Origin: Halomonas elongata
GTDB taxonomy: Bacteria; Pseudomonadota; Gammaproteobacteria; Pseudomonadales; Halomonadaceae
Length of the DNA stretch: 64,000 bases
Assembly (NCBI RefSeq): GCF_029081005.1
Contig: NZ_JAJQTQ010000021.1
Span: forward strand, 1 to 64,000
Direction: 5' to 3'
Made by a program: the position numbers and the translations under genes. A model generated the notes under the pieces. That model did no database searches. It saw only the letters and a list, made by a program, of their open reading frames with translations, and was not told the DNA's origin. Position 1 is the first letter of the stretch. Every line of letters starts with the position of its first letter. Below, piece by piece: positions 41,201-47,476 of this stretch.

Positions 41201-42329
41201 AGTTGCCCACAACATCATGGCCCGCCCAGGCACCGAAGCCCGTGTTCAGGTCTCCTTGCACGTTTTGCGAGGCGAAATGCCCCATGCCGGTATTGTCACG
41301 CCCCGCCGAGCCCATGCCCGCATCGAAACCGATAAAGGCATTGTCGACGCCCGACACGGCCTGCCCTGCGTCTCTCCCGATATAGATATTGCGATCGCCC
41401 GACGCCCCTACTCCGGCACCATGGCCGATGGAGACCATGCCTTCTGCCGCTGCCGTGGCCTCGCTCCCCAAGGCGACGGCATTGGGACCGCCCGCCTGGG
41501 CGGTATCGCCCATGGCCAGCGCGCTCGTGCCTGTCGACTCGGCCTGGTTTCCGATCGCGATGCCAGCAAGAGACGAGACCGCGGTATCAGAACCGATTGC
41601 AAGCGCCCTTTCACCTGACACCGTAGAGTCATCACCCAGGATAATCGCCCTTTTACCTGATACCGCGGAGTAATTGCCTAAGACAACTGATCGATTCCCG
41701 GACGCCAGGCTATCATTACCGATAGCGATAGACTGGAACCCTCCAGCCTTGGTTATCCTGTTACGGGCAGTGCCAATAGCGATAGAACGATGCGCATCCG
41801 CCCAAGCACCAGCACCTAACGCTGTACCAATCCGGTTGGTTCCATCCGCATTAACTCCACCGGCCCTGGCCTCATGCCCAACAGCCACACCGCCATTTGC
41901 TGAGGCTATACGGCCGATTGCCACCCCACTCTGGAACGGCTGGGATGGCACAGGCGCACCAGTAATTTCAGCATTAGCTGCCTCACTCCCCCAGCCAATG
42001 GAGATAGCTCCATCCTGACAAGCCTTAGCATTAAACCCAATGCCCACCCGGGTATTATTATTGCCGTTATTGGCGCAATCATCGGCATCCATTAAGGCGT
42101 TGGCGCCCACGTCTGGCGCAATCAGTACCAGCGAGCCAGCGGCCAACGCGATGGCTACCGTCATTGGGCGAAGCAGAACAGGACCGCCGGTAGTGGTGGC
42201 TCCTGGCGCCGACAGCCGGCCGACCACCTGTTGCCGTGTCGCGGCTTTGTCACGGCTGCGGGCCGTTTCAGACGCGACGATCAGACGACCAAGAGTACGA
42301 TTCCAGATCAGGCGAAACACGTTGTTCAT
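29289..42329 (-). CDS. Trimeric autotransporter adhesin 2 (type Vc, giant)
   Basis: About 4346 aa, larger than AtaA. The chosen start is ATG 42329, preceded by GGAGAG, because the protein then begins with a proper ESPR signal (MNNVFRLIWNRTLGRLIVAS); the frame is open 183 bp further but that extension is not signal-like. The signal ends near GANA (78). The passenger has YadA head repeats; an NTGxGxxAG-type repeat run at about residues 310-440; many necks and Trp-ring stalk modules in tandem; five HYYSVNDxG modules; a collagen-like Gly-X-Y stretch at about 3400-3450; and a coiled-coil stalk with the YadA anchor ending GAGVGAGFHW. The C-terminal ~400 residues closely match autotransporter 1. Confidence 0.95.
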   Translation of the reverse strand: MNNVFRLIWNRTLGRLIVASETARSRDKAATRQQVVGRLSAPGATTTGGPVLLRPMTVAIALAAGSLVLIAPDVGANALMDADDCANNGNNNTRVGIGFNAKACQDGAISIGWGSEAANAEITGAPVPSQPFQSGVAIGRIASANGGVAVGHEARAGGVNADGTNRIGTALGAGAWADAHRSIAIGTARNRITKAGGFQSIAIGNDSLASGNRSVVLGNYSAVSGKRAIILGDDSTVSGERALAIGSDTAVSSLAGIAIGNQAESTGTSALAMGDTAQAGGPNAVALGSEATAAAEGMVSIGHGAGVGASGDRNIYIGRDAGQAVSGVDNAFIGFDAGMGSAGRDNTGMGHFASQNVQGDLNTGFGAWAGHDVVGNSNTGVGQDAGRQVEGDSNFAGGNSAGSNVTGSYNVGVGYFAGSAITGSDNIAIGRNAGNNATDRTVSVGYQAQATGQDALAIGSNATATGDQSISIGTGNQVSGVGSGAIGDPTTITGDGSYSVGNDNTIDADEAGVFGNRNVLDAAATSSRIIGNDNDVDVPDAFVMGNGADVTVAEGVALGNSSLADTGAGVAGHNPTTGAADGLDADIAATQSSTGAVAVGDAGNDVYRQITGVAAGTEDSDAVNVAQLKAGETHYYSVNDGGTQGGNYANDGATGVNALAAGVGASATDDSAVAVGDSATASGVGDVAIGHGAYVGIGDATEGLSDNVGVSIGAGTQVSWGVAIGDQAKTLSGSYGISMGRKTSAGLRSTALGFQANASGVGSIAIGDVINSGATASGDASVALNGIVSADDGVAIGSSANASQEGGVALGADSRADTGAGVAGYNPTTGAADGLDADIAATQSTTGAVAVGDAGNDVYRQITGVAAGTEDSDAVNVAQLKAGETHYYSVNDGGTQGGNYANDGATAQNALAAGVGSQATGESAVAIGGESSADGPTQALAHSAISVGTAAVADADNATAIGLRSSASNTFAVALGSDTEATGTQSVAIGSVARALADNAYSLGTNSTASGVSAAALGHDAVAGGDNATAVGHLARANAENATALGESALAASIASVAIGNQSESAGTSSLAMGDTARASGPNAIAIGTGAVASVEDSISIGTGNQVDGVGSGAIGDPTTITGAGSYSVGNDNTIDADEAGTFGNRNVLADTADGSRIIGNDNDVDVPDAFVMGNGADATVAEGVALGNGSIADTGAGIQGYNPATGAADGLDAAIAATQSTTGAVAVGDAGSDVYRQITGVAAGTEDSDAVNVAQLKGVSDVANTGWDLTAQGADPTNVAPGDTVDLSNTDGNLVIGKNATDGAQEDVTFELADDITVNSVTAGDSVMDTTGLTVDDGAGNVTTTTATGTTVTDGTTTTAMTAGGVTSGNINMDGTADEITGLSNTDLSAGDFATVGRAATEEQLDLVNQDLTAQGLDFAGDSGTDVHRDLGQTLNVVGGADASGNTNISTVANGTDALEIVMTDQPQFGNVTVNTGGGDTINGLSNLTFDPDNFTSGQAATEDQLAEVSDVATTGWDLTAQGTDGTNVAPGDTVDLSNTDGNLVIGKNATDGAQEDVTFELADDITVNSVTAGDSVMDTTGLTVDDGAGNVTTTTATGTTVTDGTTTTAMTAGGVTSGNINMDGTVDEITGLSNTDLSAGDFATVGRAATEEQLDLVSQDLTSQGLDFAGDSGTPVHRDLGQQLNVVGGADASGNTNISTVANGTDALEIVMTDQPQFGNVTVNTGGGDTINGLSNLTFDPDNFTSGQAATEDQLAEVSDVATTGWNVQTNGDTATNVAPGDTVQFLDGQNIEIERTGTDVTVATSADLTADSLTVNNGPTLNDNGIDMGGDTITNVGGPVNGGDAVNLDYFNENKAHYYSVNDGGTQGGNYDNDGATGVNALAAGVDATAGGDGAVAMGYGASTDQADSVAIGTDALSRGISSVALGHGASNDVFGDRQIAIGNNAATFGSDDLAIGTGAQAQGQRNIVLGSSASTGAGQLDGIAIGSSASVTNDESVALGAGSIADGSTLGSAAYQPLDADGNPIAVAAPTATSEVSVGSAGNERRIINVAAGAEDTDAVNVSQLKAVEQVAATGWDLTAQGADGTNVAPGDTVDLSNTDGNLVIGKNATDGAQEDVTFELADDITVNSVTAGDSVLGTTGLTVDDGAGNVTTTTATGTTVTDGTTTTAMTAGGVTSGNINMDGTTDDITGLSNTDLSGGDFATVGRAATEEQLDLVNQDLTSQGLDFAGDSGTDVHRDLGQTLNINGGADASGNTNISTVANGTDSLEIVMTDQPTFGNVTVNTGGGDTINGLSNLTFDPDNFTSGQAATEDQLAQVSDVATTGWDLTAQGVDGTNVAPGDTVDLSNTDGNLVIGKNATDGAQEDVTFDLNDDVMVNNSVTVGSVVTDATTNDITGLSNTDLSGGDFATVGRAATEEQLDLVNQDLTGQGLDFAGDSGTAVHRDLGQTLNVVGGADASGNTNISTVANGTDALEIVMTDQPTFGNVTVNTGGGDTINGLSNLTFDPDNFISGQAATEDQLAQVSDVATTGWDLTAQGADGTNVAPGDTVDLSNTDGNLVIGKNATDGAQEDVTFDLNDDVMVNNSVTVGSVVTDGTTNDITGLSNTDLSAGDFATAGRAATEEQLDLVNQDLTSQGLDFAGDSGTDVHRDLGLTLNVVGGADASGNTNISTVANGTDSLEIVMTDQPTFGNVTVNTGGGDTINGLSNLTFDPDNFISGQAATEDQLAQVSDVATTGWDLTAESADGTNVAPGDTVDLSNTDGNLVIGKNATDGALEEVTFDLSDEVTIGDTTINDDGIDMGGDTITNVGGPVNGGDAVNLDYFNENKAHYYSVNDGGVQQDNYANDGAAGVDSLAAGVAASTGAGAERAISLGYDVTANGVDSIAIGQGTLADTEGAVAIGRNATANGGRSTSIGDGNTATGDGAVAIGDPSTAIGDGAVVMGKDNYAEGTGAVSLGNNNTSEGDGALAIGDTNTSDGNGAITMGVNNQATGNGAVAMGNDNVVTGDGAFAVGNNATSNAFDTLALGTQAAATADHAMALGNSSEASGLAAFAAGNTAVASGDGAMALGQISTASGLRSSAIGLASQAIAEDALAVGTETEASGLRSTALGNYSSAGGQGAMALGSNAQANVEGSVALGARSDVLHEQSVALGAATETVRGAQTGYNGYGKDITEDSIGEIAIAQVARFDDDGNQLTVPGNRQITGLAAGVEDTDAVNVSQLKAVDETANAGWNLSAQDDAASNVAPDGEVNLRNEDGNLAISQATDNGREEVTFDLADNVTIGDSLTVEGDTTVNGDTLLGDNFTVNQDGTTEYDVTIDDSTGDKSIVNKEYVDQAGDAIVDTGFNITADNADLNDPAATEDNVKLGETVAYTSEDGSIVSTVKDNQIDLALGSDLSVGGPGEDGAPGEDGYIGVDGADGEAGVGIDGADGSIGLTGPAGADGVSPELTMRPSIEPGDVVADATDVTRLTYQDGDGNDKTVATLEDDGLRFSGNDNTGTANGQYLTRNLNEDMPIVGGANATNADGSDSAYSSDNIQTVATQDGGIEIQLAESPTFGGDLTVEGDTTVEGDTHLGDNFSVVNNEAHYDGPIDSDTSVVNKQYVDDAGGELIDTNPLTFAGNTGSVEKRLGETVNIVGEGTKADGEYSAENIKTFVGADGDLVVAMDKNLAADSVTLNGDDGDDGLTIRGEAGAPGVDGQDGITRIVYEDPETGDSQEVATLNDGLRFAGNTGEPIAKKLNETLTVSGELAEGEDATGANLRVDSDGEQLNLVMAKDLEDLSSVTVGDTVINEDGLAINDGPAITSDGVDAGGETVANVADGDVAEDSADAVNGSQLWETQQALEAGQVHYYSVNDGGTQGGNYDNDGATGVNAIAAGVDATATADSAIAMGDGATASDADSVALGAGATTQVAVGTADVTLGGQTYAFAGASPIGTVSVGSAGAERTITHVAAGRLSADSTDAINGSQLHATNQAVENVDGRVTNVEGDVNELDGRVTNVEGDVSNISNDLADLDDQAVKYDTNDDGSVDYDSITLEGDGGTTITNVADGEIAEDSSDAVNGGQLWEVQEQISNIEVEETKYFKANSEATEAKAEGAESVAMGPESVASGDDSVATGDGAVAESEGGVALGAGSQATREGMDGAEEAFSNESVASTQGAVSVGSEGGERQITNVAGGTEATDAVNVRQLKSVQEGAVNYDHNEDGSVDYSSVTLGKEGEPTQIHNVAPGEAPTDAANVGQLQELNQQFNQQIGGVHNRIDEVEDQANAGTASAIAAASVPQAYLPGKSMVSAGAGTYNGESAVAVGVSRLSDNGRWAVKLNATGDSQGNFGAGVGAGFHW
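31985..32125 (-). other. Collagen-like Gly-X-Y segment in autotransporter 2
   Basis: About fifteen Gly-X-Y triplets (for example GEDGAPGEDGYIGVDGADGE), with one interruption (GVGID). A shorter second run (GEAGAPGVDGQDGIT) lies at about 31205-31260. In a trimeric protein these could form a true triple helix within the stalk. Short collagen-like stretches before a TRIVYED-type strand also occur in other trimeric autotransporters. Confidence 0.75.
33280..33545 (-). repeat. 266-bp block shared with autotransporter 1
   Basis: Partner of 19771-20036 with three substitutions seen. It encodes identical head repeats in both proteins, while the neighbouring repeats differ. Confidence 0.85.
34080..38560 (-). 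repeat. Tandem stalk modules of ~616, ~745 and ~944 bp in autotransporter 2
   Basis: The landmark encoding ATTGWDLTAQG or close variants recurs at about 34108, 34724, 35341, 36086, 37030, 37771 and 38530. Modules are either about 205 aa or about 248 aa; the longer ones carry an extra VTTTTATGTTVTDGTTTTAM segment. One ~944-bp interval holds head repeats and an HYYSVND module. DNA identity between modules is very high, making the array prone to recombination and to assembly error. Confidence 0.8.
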
Positions 42330-42965
42330 TACAGCTCTCCCCGCTCTCCAGCGCCTGCGGGCATATCGGCGCTGAAAAAGGTTGCCATTGAGGACACCGG
42401 GCCTGGTCGCCTGGAATCGACCTGCTTGACAGGACGAACAAGACATCAGATCAGGCCTTGCCCTGATTTTATGAGAAAACAATAGAATTAAGTTGCGAGG
42501 AGAAATTACCACAGCGGCAACACTTAACTACCGGGATTAACAAAAGTTCACCCACCACATCAGCGACCAACACTTCACTTTATTTAAAACTTCACCAGGG
42601 GAGTTAACATTTCGCCAAACAAACCATAAAAAAACATGAACACCAGAAAACCTCACAAACAAACGCCCGTGTAAAAAACAACAAAAATTAATACCCACGA
42701 ACCCACAACTCATTGATACAAAACAAATAATCCACATAGCTAAAAAACAGAACTTCAGCACATATCGAAACCTCCCTTAACTCACACCACAGATAGAAAC
42801 AGAGCACTCCCGACTACCAAAAGAATATGAACATGCTCGAGGCCACGGTACTATAATGAACAAATGTCACTGACAGGCCGTACCGAATCGTGCTTTCGCG
42901 TATGCTGGGTCCATCCAGTGAATGGCCTGTCTCTTTCAGGTGATGTCGAGCGCAGGAGTGAACAG
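42330..42965. other. Gene-free AT-rich region with strong strand asymmetry upstream of autotransporter 2
   Basis: 636 bp between divergent genes. Within 42541-42840 the plus strand has about 29 G and 87 C by my count (about 39% GC), so the minus strand, sense for the autotransporter, is T/G-rich. It holds AGTTAACA at 42602-42609. A minus-strand 74-codon open frame at 42537-42761 is rich in Phe, Trp and Cys and is judged spurious. It presumably carries both promoters and a long adhesin leader. Confidence 0.6.
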
Positions 42966-44231
42966 ATGAATGGATGGTATCGATACGGCCTGACTGGCCT
43001 ATGCTGCACCGCCTTGCTGCTGAGTTCGGCGGTGCCTGCCGATGAGCCCGTCTCGACCGAGCGCTATCGTGTGCAACCGGGCGATACGCTCTGGGACATC
43101 ACGGAGCGTTACCGCGGCGAAGCCAAGGAGTGGCCGATTGTCCGGAAGGCCAATCGGGTGGAAGAGCCCCGCCATATACAGCCCGGTGACGTTCTGGACC
43201 TACCGCCCCTGCCCGATCTGTCCGCCGAGGTTCGCCATCGTGAAGGCAGCGCCTGGCTGATCAGGGAGGGTGGCGAGCGGCTTCCCCTGCGCACGGACAT
43301 GGAACTGCTCCCCGGCGATGCCGTGGAAACCTCGAGCCAGGCTTTCGTGTCGCTCCGCCTCCCGCATGGCGAAGACGTGGTACTGCCTTCCAGCACCCGG
43401 GTGATCCTGAAGCGGCAGGATCGTCGCAGTACCCGGCTTTATCTTGAACAAGGAGAACTGGAAGCTCGAGTACCGGCCCAGCGCGATCACCGGGAAGTGC
43501 TGAGTATCGATACCCCGACGGGCATCGTCGGCGTGCGCGGCACGCACTTCCGGGTAACGCAAGCCGAGACGGAAACCCGCATCAGCACCCTGGAAGGGGA
43601 AGTGGCCTTGAGCCAGGACGCAAGCACCACCAGCGTGCCCGCCGGCCGGGGGGCTCTCGCGAGCTCGACATCGGACCTCCGGCTGACCCGCCTGCTGCCC
43701 GCGCCGCTCCTGCAGGGACGCGATAAAGCCTTCGACCAACCCCTGAAAATTGATCTTGCGACCGTACCGGAGGCCGAAGCCTATCGCGTGCAACTGGCGC
43801 GGGACCCCAACTTCCAGACCATCTTCCGTGACAAACGGGATGACTCGAGCTCCATTACCTTCGACTCGGTACCGCAAGGCTTCTACTATGCGCGAGGATC
43901 GGCCTTCGACGCCCTCGGCATCGAGGGCCGATATGATCGCCGGTTGATCCTGCACCGCCCGATCGAGGCAAGCCTGGAAGCCATCGATGACGGCTACGTT
44001 TTCCACTGGACCGATATCCCCCGCCTGGAATATCGCCTACAGTTGTCCGAAGATAGTTCGTTCAGCGACCCTTTCATGAACCGGTCATTTTCGGGAAGCC
44101 AGGGCGTCACCTTGCGCAACCTGCCCACGGACGACTTCCATTGGCGTTTGCAGGTGTCCAGCGCGAATGGTGAACTCGCGTCCCCGACCATAGTGGCCTC
44201 CGGGAGGCAAGGTGCCGCACGCCAGCCATAG
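42966..44231 (+). CDS. Periplasmic LysM-FecR-domain protein
   Basis: 421 aa from the ATG at 42966 (AGGAG upstream). Signal peptide (about 1-25, LLLSSAVPA). A LysM domain at about 33-80 (YRVQPGDTLWDITERY), likely binding peptidoglycan. A FecR domain at about 95-205 (GDAVETSSQAFVSLRLP, TPTGIVGVRGTHFRV). Then two fibronectin-like beta domains (AEAYRVQLARDPNFQTIF and LEYRLQLSEDSSFSDPF). Such proteins are often encoded next to CHASE2 signalling proteins, and here the gene overlaps the following CHASE2 kinase gene by 20 bp. It probably senses an envelope or cell-wall signal and passes it to the kinase (inference). Confidence 0.88.
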   Translation: MNGWYRYGLTGLCCTALLLSSAVPADEPVSTERYRVQPGDTLWDITERYRGEAKEWPIVRKANRVEEPRHIQPGDVLDLPPLPDLSAEVRHREGSAWLIREGGERLPLRTDMELLPGDAVETSSQAFVSLRLPHGEDVVLPSSTRVILKRQDRRSTRLYLEQGELEARVPAQRDHREVLSIDTPTGIVGVRGTHFRVTQAETETRISTLEGEVALSQDASTTSVPAGRGALASSTSDLRLTRLLPAPLLQGRDKAFDQPLKIDLATVPEAEAYRVQLARDPNFQTIFRDKRDDSSSITFDSVPQGFYYARGSAFDALGIEGRYDRRLILHRPIEASLEAIDDGYVFHWTDIPRLEYRLQLSEDSSFSDPFMNRSFSGSQGVTLRNLPTDDFHWRLQVSSANGELASPTIVASGRQGAARQP

Positions 44232-46554
44232 CCTGCTTCGTGGTCTGACCAGAACCTGGCTGTTGATCGGCATCCTGCTGGTGGTGCTTACCTGGTGGGC
44301 CGGGCAGCGTTCCTGGTTCACCGATGCCTACATCTATGATCGATTGCTGACGACCCAGACGCTACCGCCAAGCGACGATATCCTGATCGCGGCCATCGAT
44401 GAACGAAGCTTGAAAACCCTGGGCCAATGGCCCTGGCCGCGCGATGTGCACGCTGACCTGCTGGACCGCCTTGCCGATGCCGGCACCAGCGCCGTGCTCT
44501 TCGATGTGGTATTTGCCGAGCCCGCACGAGAGGCCCATGACGACCAGCATCTCGCCCGGGCCATCGAGCGCCATGGTCATGTCTTCCTGCCCGTGATCCA
44601 TGTCGAGACGAATGGCCTCTCGGCGGATTCTCGCCGCTTGCCGCCGGTTGCTCCCCTTCGCGACGCGGCCCGCGGTATCGGGCATATCGATATCCGGACG
44701 GATTTCGACGGCGTCGTGCGCCACATCAAGTTGCGGGACAACCACATCCCCCAACTGACGCTGCGGCTCTATCAGGACCTGGCGGCGTGGAACGACACGA
44801 CGCCTTCCGGTACCACGCAACGCCTCCTGGCCAGCAACAACCCCGATATCGACGTCCGCATTCCCTACCGAGGCCCGACATACCACTATCCGCGCGTTTC
44901 CTATGTCGACATCCTCGAAGGACGACTTCCCCGCTCCTTGCTGGAAAATCGCATCATCATGATCGGCGCCACGGCCAAGGGGCTGGGAGACCGCCATCCG
45001 ACACCTTTCGGTGGCTCCGCGGGAGGCATGCCCGGCATCGAGATTCAGGCCAACTTGCTGGACGGTCTCCTGCAGGGCGACACCATTCAGGAAGTGCCCG
45101 ACTGGATCGCTTCGATACTCTCCATACTTCCCTTGCTGGGATTCATGGCGCTTGTCTGGGCATTCAAGTTCCGCCATATGGCCAAGCTGACCCTGGTCGT
45201 GCTGGCCATGGCGTTGCTGGGCGCCTGGGGTTTGCTGGCCATGGGGTGGTGGTGGCCGGTTACGGTCAGCCTGTGCTCGGTCATCGCAGCCTGCGTGCTC
45301 ATCAGCTGGCGCTGCCAGGCCACGGCCCTGCTCTGGTTCCAACGGGAAATCACACGCCTCGAGAAGGAGCCCAGTCTCATTCCGGAACCCGCCCCCGACC
45401 GGACGAGGGAATGGGGGCTCATGCTGCATCGACGACTCCTCTCACTCGAGCGAGCCATCACACGTATCCACAATACCCGTCAGTTCATTGCCGATTCGAT
45501 GGATTCCATGCCCATCGCTACCCTGGTGGTGGATATGCAGGGTCATATCATTCTCTCCAGTGACCAGGCCAGGCAACTGCTTCGGCGCTATCGTATCGAC
45601 GACAGGAGTACGCTCAAGGAATTGCTGGATGTCATGATCCCTGAAGGGCAGACCGTCGCCAAGAAAAGCAGGCAGACCAATAACGACGGGCTTGGCGAAC
45701 TCGACGATACGCTCTACAAGGGCAACGACGAACGCCACTATCATCTCAAGGTCTCGCCTTTGGTGACCGCTGTCGATGCCTTCGAGGTTGGCTGGCTGGT
45801 CGGCCTGGTGGATGTGACCAGCGAACGACAGGCGGAAGAGCAACGTGCCAGCCTGCTGCGCTTCCTGTCCCATGACTTGAAGGCCCCCCAGTCCAGTATC
45901 CTGGCCCTGACCCAGCTTCAGCGCACCTCATCTTCACGATTGTCCGAGCAGGATCTTCTCGATCGTGTCGCACAGCAGGCTCGCAATGCGTTGACGCTCA
46001 CCGACAGCTTCATGCAGTTGACCAAGGTCGAGTTCGGCGCCATGGAGAAGAACTTCGTGCTGCTCTCCGACGTGATTCTGGAAGCCATCGACCAAGCCTG
46101 GCCGGCGGCACAGCAACGGTCCATCGGCATCGAATGCGACGCCGAGGATGAGTGCCCCATGGAGGGCGATCGTGCCTATCTGCTGAGAGCCGTCTACAAC
46201 CTGCTGGATAACGCCATCAAGTACAGCCCGCCCGATACCCGGGTATCGATCGAGGCTCGGGAGACACCGGAAGACATTCGCGTCGTCATCCAGGATCAGG
46301 GCGTCGGCATTCCCGAACAGGATCTGCCGTATATCTTCGACAGCTATCAGCGCAGCTCCGGTGCCAGCCTGTCATCGGGCTATGGCCTGGGTCTGTCGCT
46401 GGTGAAGTCGGTAGTGGAACGACATGGCGGGACTATCGAATGTCGAAGTACCGAGAATCTCGGTACCCGATTCCAGCTCACCTTCCCCACCCAGACGGAC
46501 CGGCTGGATGAAGAAAACCTGAATGGCCTGGAGACCGAGCACCAGACCCGATAG
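44212..46554 (+). CDS. CHASE2-domain sensor histidine kinase
   Basis: 780 aa. The GTG start at 44212 is preceded by GGGAGG and overlaps the FecR gene. N-terminal membrane segment (about 14-30), a periplasmic CHASE2 domain (about 35-290, IAAIDERSLKTLGQWPWPRD, IMIGATAKGLGD), three membrane segments (about 300-370), a PAS-like domain (about 420-540) and a kinase core: H-box FLSHDLKAPQ with His near residue 554, N-box NLLDNAIKYS, DQGVGIPE and GYGLGLSLV. It has no receiver domain, so a separate response regulator is needed; the OmpR-type protein at 26462-27205 is the only one in the window. It is convergent with the third TpgA-like gene, 17 bp away. Confidence 0.93.
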   Translation: MPHASHSLLRGLTRTWLLIGILLVVLTWWAGQRSWFTDAYIYDRLLTTQTLPPSDDILIAAIDERSLKTLGQWPWPRDVHADLLDRLADAGTSAVLFDVVFAEPAREAHDDQHLARAIERHGHVFLPVIHVETNGLSADSRRLPPVAPLRDAARGIGHIDIRTDFDGVVRHIKLRDNHIPQLTLRLYQDLAAWNDTTPSGTTQRLLASNNPDIDVRIPYRGPTYHYPRVSYVDILEGRLPRSLLENRIIMIGATAKGLGDRHPTPFGGSAGGMPGIEIQANLLDGLLQGDTIQEVPDWIASILSILPLLGFMALVWAFKFRHMAKLTLVVLAMALLGAWGLLAMGWWWPVTVSLCSVIAACVLISWRCQATALLWFQREITRLEKEPSLIPEPAPDRTREWGLMLHRRLLSLERAITRIHNTRQFIADSMDSMPIATLVVDMQGHIILSSDQARQLLRRYRIDDRSTLKELLDVMIPEGQTVAKKSRQTNNDGLGELDDTLYKGNDERHYHLKVSPLVTAVDAFEVGWLVGLVDVTSERQAEEQRASLLRFLSHDLKAPQSSILALTQLQRTSSSRLSEQDLLDRVAQQARNALTLTDSFMQLTKVEFGAMEKNFVLLSDVILEAIDQAWPAAQQRSIGIECDAEDECPMEGDRAYLLRAVYNLLDNAIKYSPPDTRVSIEARETPEDIRVVIQDQGVGIPEQDLPYIFDSYQRSSGASLSSGYGLGLSLVKSVVERHGGTIECRSTENLGTRFQLTFPTQTDRLDEENLNGLETEHQTR

Positions 46555-46571
46555 GTAACATCACTCGCGGC

Positions 46572-47384
46572 TCAGGACTCGCGAACCTCGATGACGATTT
46601 GCTCCATTCGCCGACATTGATCGACGCCGTCATCCTCTCGGCAGGGCGAAGTCGACTCCGAGGTCAGTGTCACGTCCTCGGCAGATGCACCATCTCGAGC
46701 CAGCAGAAAACGCCGAACGGCCTGGCGCTGCATCCGGTACCGCCCCGGATCTGGATAACTGGCCAGGGACAGTGACGGGGTCCGGAAGTCACGCTGCAGG
46801 AGACTCGCGAACTCATCCAGCAACCGCCGGCCTTCATCGGTCAAGTCGCCCTCCGCCGAAAATACGCCGGCGATAGGCAGGCGGTAATGCTGAAGCACGC
46901 TCTTGCCCTCGATCGGCTCGGCCTCAATGGCCGAAAAGCGCGTGGCACACCTGGCCGTTCGCCACTGCATACTCTCGACGCGCATTGACTCATCGAACAA
47001 CAACTGGAATTGGCACATCATGCTGCCCAGACGACCGTGGTCACTGAGATCGAACAGGTAGTCCCAAGTCCGGACGTTGATCAGCCCCTCGGAGAAATGG
47101 GGATTGCCCAGCAGGTCCCGCACCTGATCCTTGGTCATGCCGGAGTGGACCGTCTGGATCGCGCGGGATGCTTCGAGGGTTCCGCCCTGCATGTAGGCGT
47201 CATGGGGATCGGGGAAACGATCGCCACCTCCCATCCCCGAACAGCCGTTCAACATCAGTAACATCGAGAGAGCGATACCAAGTGGCACTACCCTGATCGA
47301 GCACAGAGGCACTCCCCGCGCGTTTCGGTCGCTGGAATGCGTTGTGCCGGGCAAGTCATCAAGCGTTTCCCTGATAGCTTTCAT
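46572..47384 (-). CDS. TpgA-like lipoprotein with degenerate OmpA domain, no adjacent adhesin
   Basis: 270 aa from the ATG at 47384; the start is uncertain because the n-region before the hydrophobic stretch is long (about 30 residues). Lipobox LMLNGC. The BamE-like domain is well kept and matches the two TpgA-like proteins (GMTKDQVRDLLGNPHFSEGL, WDYLFDL). The C-terminal domain aligns with OmpA (LTDEGRRLLDEFASLLQ) but lacks the GHTD Asp and the PNRR Arg motif, reading SYPDPGRYRM and CRRMEQIVIEV, so peptidoglycan binding is doubtful. No trimeric autotransporter lies beside it; it is convergent with the CHASE2 kinase. It may be a sensor or a decoy partner, or a relic (inference). Confidence 0.8.
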   Translation of the reverse strand: MKAIRETLDDLPGTTHSSDRNARGVPLCSIRVVPLGIALSMLLMLNGCSGMGGGDRFPDPHDAYMQGGTLEASRAIQTVHSGMTKDQVRDLLGNPHFSEGLINVRTWDYLFDLSDHGRLGSMMCQFQLLFDESMRVESMQWRTARCATRFSAIEAEPIEGKSVLQHYRLPIAGVFSAEGDLTDEGRRLLDEFASLLQRDFRTPSLSLASYPDPGRYRMQRQAVRRFLLARDGASAEDVTLTSESTSPCREDDGVDQCRRMEQIVIEVRES

Positions 47385-47476
47385 GGTGCTCACTTCAACT
47401 CGTCTCCACCTTTTAGCTTCAGGGTACTCCACACAACCTCTTTCCCCTACCCAGCCTCTTTCCAGGTCAGAATGTT

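Noticed and set aside
42330-42512. N-terminal extension of autotransporter 2 by 61 residues
   Set aside because: The downstream ATG at 42329 has GGAGAG and gives a standard ESPR signal peptide; the extension is Arg- and Cys-rich with no signal character.
42537-42761. 74-codon minus-strand open frame in the AT-rich gap
   Set aside because: Very rich in Phe, Trp and Cys because the strand is T/G-rich; no ribosome site and no membrane-protein pattern beyond composition.
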